Shown here in pieces: positions 60,573 to 64,000 of a DNA stretch of 64,000 nucleotides. The DNA is taken from NCBI GenBank assembly GCA_965276635.1, contig CBDIBC010000005.1:1364001-1428000 (forward strand). Reading direction: 5' to 3'. Position numbers and translations under genes: made by a program. Numbering within the stretch: the stretch's first letter is position 1; each line of letters opens with the position of its first letter. Source of the stretch: CBDIBC01 sp965276635. GTDB taxonomy: Bacteria > Actinomycetota > Acidimicrobiia > Acidimicrobiales > Palsa-688. The notes under the pieces were generated by a model, which did not search any database, was not told the DNA's origin, and was given only the letters and a program-made list of their open reading frames with translations.

Positions 60573-61079
60573 CACGTCGTGACCTCCTCCTCGTTGTCGT
60601 GGTACCTAAGCCCCAGCTCGGAGGCAAGCTGGGTCCGCTCGCGCCACAGCCAGGACTTCACCGATCCTTCGGGAACGGATAGCTCGGCGGAAACCTCTGC
60701 CACCGACAGGTCGGCCATCACCTGCAGCACCAGGCACTCCCGCTCCCGGAAGGGCAGGCAGTGGAGGGCGTCGATCACCGTCAGACGATCGGTGGCGACG
60801 CCGGGCCGCGCGGGACGGCCTCGGCGCGCCAGACGACCCGTATGCCCCGTCGCCAGCGGTGACCGCCCGGTTCCAGGCACAGCGGCGGACCCAGCCAGCC
60901 CGTCATCCAACCTGCTGACCCGATCCCATCGGGTCCACGCGGCAATGAAGGCCTCCTGGACGTGTCGTACGCTTCGGCCACGTCACCGGTGAGAGCGGCG
61001 ATCTGCGCGCGACCAGCCGATCTCGGCTGCCGGTGTACAACATCTCGAACGCCTCGTCCGCAGCCACCAGTACCTCCAC
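60572..61079 (-). pseudogene. ECF/SigE-type sigma factor, frameshifted
   Basis: Pieces of region 2 (VEVLVAADEAFEMLYTGSRD; QIAALTGDVAEAYDT; VQEAFIAAWTRWDRVSRLDD; AGWVRRCAWNRAV) and region 4 (LTVIDALHCLPFRERECLVL; LSVAEVSAELSVPEGSVKSW) lie in order but in three frames, needing at least four small indels. Region 4 is uninterrupted to the stop. It precedes the serpin with a TGATG overlap, so both formed one operon. Confidence 0.8.
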
Positions 61080-61752
61080 CTACGACATGCTCACCGGGCC
61101 GCCGAGGTTGCAGGTCCCGCCGATTTTCTGCAGTCCAGCGATCGGTCGTGCATGTGCCCGATCCGAGGTTCGCTGCGCTCGCCGCCGGCTGCTCGAGAAG
61201 GCACCCGACCGACGGCGCTGGCGCTGAGCAGCCCCTCTGCTGCGACGGCTGTGCCCAGCAGATCATGCGTCCACATCGGCGACAGCCGGTCCGGGCGCTC
61301 AGCAGCTCAGTGTCACCTCGCGGCGCATCCGTTACACAGCCGGCCGTCCAAAGCTGCTGAGCCGTCCTGGCGTTGTGCCGTTCTGGCGCTGTGTCGTTCT
61401 GACGCGCCGCCAGCCGGGGGCGCCAGCGGCTGGCCCAGCACCGCGCCGGCAGGACCCACCCCGATCGGGATGACGGGACGCGCTGCGGGCCCGTGCTCAG
61501 TCTGTGCGATGGTTTGGGTGGTGGTGCCAGCCGGTGCTGGACGTGCCTTCGGATAGATTCCGTCGGAGTGGATCGAGCCGCCAAACCCATCTATCGTGGC
61601 GGGATCGACGAGGCCGCCCAACTTGACCACCAGGGTCGTAGGGCAGCGATGCTCGCAACTGCGAAGGCGAGTGATCGGAACCATGTCTCGACCTACGGGC
61701 AACTGCGGCAGAGATCGTGGCCGCGATGCGGTCCGGCCCGGCCGGATCCCAC
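61080..61752. other. Gene-free tract upstream of the sigma pseudogene
   Basis: About 670 bp, no supported gene. At 61361-61405 a 16-bp unit (GCCGTTCTGGCGCTGT and variants) is repeated about three times. Confidence 0.5.
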
Positions 61753-61766
61753 GTTTCACGTGAAAC
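61753..61766. promoter_or_regulatory. parS site 3
   Basis: GTTTCACGTGAAAC, perfect core, 30 bp beyond the 3' end of rsmG and ~7.4 kb from the other two sites. Confidence 0.95.
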
Positions 61767-61795
61767 ACCGCCATCCTTGAGGTCGAGATCGGCGG

Positions 61796-62458
61796 TCAGA
61801 AGAGCGGGCGCTTGGCCGGCACGCCAACCCGGCGGGGGTAGCGGTCCGGACAGGATGTCACCAGCTCCAGGACCTGGAGGGCAACGGGTGCGGTGACGAG
61901 CTGCCGGGGGACGAGACCGAGCTGACGCAGCGGCGCCGCCGGCCAGCGGTCGGAAACGCCTGTCGACGGATCGCCCGCCGTTGCTCGGGCCGGTGGCTCG
62001 GACACCACCAGGCGACCGCCGATGGCGAGCAGCGGTGCCGCGCACTCGGCGGTGACCGGCGGGGGGGCAAAGCTGCGGGCAACGACCAGGTCCTGGGTGG
62101 CACGGCGTGCTCCATGTCCAGTGACCTCCGCTCGCTCGGTGACCACGTCGACCGTCGCCTGCAGGCCGAGGACGGCGACGGCATCGACCAGGAAACCCGT
62201 GCGGCGGGTGTTGGCGTCGAGGAGCGTCCAGTGGATCTCCGGTCGGTGCCAGGCCAGGACGAGGCCGGGTACGCCGCCGCCGCTGCCTAGATCGAGGGCG
62301 TGGCGAATGGATGGCGCCGTCTGGTCGCCTACCGGGTCTTCCAGGGCCCGAAGGAATGCCGCGCTGTGGTCGAGGTGTGCCTCGGACGGGCCGGGGCCCA
62401 GGAAACCCAGCTCCCGGGCCCGTTCGAGGACCTCGAGCAGTGGGTCGGTGCTGGTCAG
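61796..62458 (-). CDS. rsmG: 16S rRNA (guanine527-N7)-methyltransferase RsmG, CTG start
   Basis: 220 residues. ALDLGSGGGVPGLVLAWHRP (SAM motif I), HWTLLDANTRRTGFLVDAVA and VVARSFAPPP identify RsmG/GidB, which methylates G527 of 16S rRNA. No ATG, GTG or TTG lies in frame upstream of residue 105; the homology reaches back to CTG 62458, which overlaps the jag stop as CTGA, the same 4-bp device (ATGA/GTGA) used elsewhere here. I therefore take CTG as start. GAGG lies just before it. Order yidC-jag-rsmG is canonical. Confidence 0.88.
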   Translation of the reverse strand: MTSTDPLLEVLERARELGFLGPGPSEAHLDHSAAFLRALEDPVGDQTAPSIRHALDLGSGGGVPGLVLAWHRPEIHWTLLDANTRRTGFLVDAVAVLGLQATVDVVTERAEVTGHGARRATQDLVVARSFAPPPVTAECAAPLLAIGGRLVVSEPPARATAGDPSTGVSDRWPAAPLRQLGLVPRQLVTAPVALQVLELVTSCPDRYPRRVGVPAKRPLF

Positions 62459-63516
62459 ACCTCGGAGGGGACGATCACGATGTGGCGGTTCGGGTCCTCG
62501 CCCTCCGACACGGTGGCCACACCGACGACCTCGGTGAGGGCGTCGTGGACCACCTTGCGATCGGCCGCGTTCATGGGTTCCAGCGCCTGGCGTTCGCCGT
62601 CGTCCTTGACACCGTCGGCTATCCGGCGGGCGAACTGGGCCAGGGCCTCCGCCCGCTTGCGGCGATACCCGGACACGTCCACGTGGATTCGTCCGTTGGA
62701 CGCACCCGTCTTGCGCTGGACGACTGTCCGGGTGAGGTCCTGGATGGCGAGCAAGGTGGCACCCTTGGGCCCGATGAGCAGGCCCAGGTCGTCGCCGGTG
62801 AGAGACAGGTCGACGTCTTCCTCGGTGGTGGCCACCTCGATGTCGGCGGTCAGGCCGAACTCCTCGACCAGCCCACGGAGGAACTCCTCCGCCACCCGGC
62901 CCTGCTCGTCGAGTGCAACGTCCACGTCGGTCCTCTCTGCTGCGGTCTCTGACACCGGTGTCTCGGTGCTGCGGCTCCGACGGTTGCTGCCGCCTCCGCC
63001 ATCGGGGCGATCGTCGCCCTGGCGCAGATTGTCGGGATCCGTGTCGGAACGGCCACGACCACGACTGCCGCGACGGCGACTTCCCGAGCGTTCCGACGCG
63101 GTCCCCTCCGATGGCGAGGCCGAGGACTCGACGGCGGAGTCGTCGGCGGCTGGATCGTCGAGGGCGGAATCGTCCGGCCGCTCGGCCACCGGCATGTCGG
63201 CTGGTCCGTCGTCGCGCCGAGGCGTGCTGCGGTCGTTCTCGTCGCTGGCGGTGCTGGTTGCGGTCGTGTCGGTGTCCGCCGCCCCGGTGGCACCCCGCTG
63301 ACGGCGCCGCCGGTCCCGACGGTCCTCTTTGGCGCGGGGTGCGGTCGGCCGCACCCGGGCTCGCACCCGGCCTTCGACACGAACCCGACCGAACAAGCCG
63401 ACCTTGGGCTCGTCAACGACCTCGAACTCCGCGTCCTGTTCGTCGACTCCGAGCTCGTCGAGGGCGCGCTCCTTGGCCTCGTCGATGGTCCGGCCGGTCG
63501 TCTCCACCCACTCCAT
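62455..63516 (-). CDS. jag: Jag (KhpB-like) RNA-binding protein
   Basis: 353 residues: Jag_N domain (WVETTGRTIDEAKERALDEL; EPKVGLFGRVRVEGRVRARV), a ~140-residue charged, disordered linker, KH domain (LGLLIGPKGATLLAIQDLT) and R3H domain (EALAQFARRIADGV...RKVVHDALTEV). It follows yidC with no gap and is coupled to rsmG. The linker is longer than usual. Confidence 0.94.
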   Translation of the reverse strand: MEWVETTGRTIDEAKERALDELGVDEQDAEFEVVDEPKVGLFGRVRVEGRVRARVRPTAPRAKEDRRDRRRRQRGATGAADTDTTATSTASDENDRSTPRRDDGPADMPVAERPDDSALDDPAADDSAVESSASPSEGTASERSGSRRRGSRGRGRSDTDPDNLRQGDDRPDGGGGSNRRSRSTETPVSETAAERTDVDVALDEQGRVAEEFLRGLVEEFGLTADIEVATTEEDVDLSLTGDDLGLLIGPKGATLLAIQDLTRTVVQRKTGASNGRIHVDVSGYRRKRAEALAQFARRIADGVKDDGERQALEPMNAADRKVVHDALTEVVGVATVSEGEDPNRHIVIVPSEV

Positions 63517-64000
63517 CTAGCGACCCCGCCGCTTCCGGTTGCTGGCGCCGGCGCCCGCTCCTGTTCGCCCGCGCCCGTTGCCCGGAGGGCGTCCGTTGCC
63601 CGTGTCGCTCTTGGTGGTCGGCGGACCGCTGGCCTTGGTGTCGCCGTTTCCGTTGCCGTTCGGGACAGGGGAGGGCGGGCGCGGCGTGCCGTCCCCGATC
63701 GCCTTGGCCGCGCCGCTGCCCGACTTCCCGGTGGGCTTGCCCGAGCCGTTGCGGGTGGGCCGGCCCGAGCCGTTGCCGGTCGCCCCGGCCGAACCGTTGC
63801 CGCCTGCCTTGCTCGCACCCGAGCCATTGCCGTTGGCGCGATTGGCGCCTGATCCGTTGCTTCGACCGTTGCCCGCCTTGGCCGTGGGGTTCGATGCCGG
63901 TCGCTTGGCCGCACCGGTGCCGGGCCGGCCACCGGAGCCCTTGGTGGCCTGGCGCTCGGCTGCCCGCCCCACCGCCTGCTCTTTGGCCGCCTGCTGTTGA
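63517..64000 (-). CDS. yidC: YidC C-terminal tail (partial)
   Basis: Open to the window edge. Only a Gln/Ala/Lys-rich helix end (QQQAAKEQAVGRAAERQ) and a ~150-residue Gly/Asn/Ser low-complexity tail ending with basic NRKRRGR are visible. The membrane insertase domain would lie to the right. Assigned from position directly before jag and from the basic C-terminal tail, as in YidC. Confidence 0.65.
   Translation of the reverse strand, partial: QQQAAKEQAVGRAAERQATKGSGGRPGTGAAKRPASNPTAKAGNGRSNGSGANRANGNGSGASKAGGNGSAGATGNGSGRPTRNGSGKPTGKSGSGAAKAIGDGTPRPPSPVPNGNGNGDTKASGPPTTKSDTGNGRPPGNGRGRTGAGAGASNRKRRGR

Noticed and set aside
61313..61774. Minus-strand frame starting in parS site 3
   Set aside because: It begins with the translated parS palindrome (FHVK) and has no homology or ribosome-binding site.

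Overview
The window is very GC-rich DNA carrying the replication-origin neighbourhood of an actinobacterial chromosome. Gene content and local order (DUF3566 and tRNA-Ile after gyrA; DUF721 between recF and gyrB; PadR-ino1, DUF5318-ponA and rpsF-ssb-rpsR-rplI-dnaB blocks; pcnA...trxB-trxA-parB-parA-rsmG-jag-yidC) match Actinobacteria such as Mycobacterium block by block. A PilT-type ATPase and the odd order of the blocks suggest a deep-branching, uncultured-type actinobacterium, perhaps Acidimicrobiia; this placement is inference.

Layout. 1-460: end of an integrated element whose tyrosine recombinase abuts the 3' end of tRNA-Ile(GAT). 461-10541: tRNA-Ile, DUF3566, gyrA, gyrB, DUF721/DciA-like, recF, dnaN and dnaA, all on the minus strand, with DnaA-box-like sites upstream of dnaA and in the dnaA-dnaN gap. 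10.7-20.4 kb: cell-envelope/signalling module: a membrane Ser/Thr kinase with an FN3 tail, facing an operon of FN3 protein, MoxR ATPase, DUF58 protein and transglutaminase, then a PadR regulator. 20.4-28.1 kb: accessory tract with a minisatellite, VapBC, an SRPBCC/ArsR/DUF899/DUF2182/DUF899/DUF899'/YciI cluster, a decayed IS30 and a broken phosphatase. 28.1-39.9 kb: dnaB, rplI, rpsR, ssb, rpsF, a CsbD-like protein, panB, a bifunctional PBP, DUF5318, PadR-ino1 and a methyltransferase. 40.0-51.4 kb: pcnA, a PilT-like ATPase, a deacetylase-family hydrolase, GNAT, a DUF6049-like protein, DegV, a second receptor kinase, trxB and trxA. 51.6-64 kb: parB, parA, three perfect parS cores, a decayed tract (SnoaL pseudogene, sigma-factor and serpin pseudogenes, an IS21 element), then rsmG, jag and the tail of yidC.

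How it fits together. Replication (dnaA, dnaN, recF, gyrAB, dnaB, ssb, DciA-like), segregation (ParABS), cell-wall synthesis (PBP1, envelope kinases, transglutaminase module) and redox/lipid precursor genes (trxAB, ino1, panB) are clustered, and many are linked by 1-4 bp start/stop overlaps (ATGA, GTGA, TGATG). rsmG appears to use the same device with a CTG start. Compared with Mycobacterium, the dnaA-gyrA block is separated from yidC-jag-rsmG-parAB by more than 50 kb, so the origin region has been rearranged.

Frameshifts are concentrated in the accessory tracts and I saw none in the core genes, which favours real gene decay over poor sequence quality, although individual G-run shifts could be errors.
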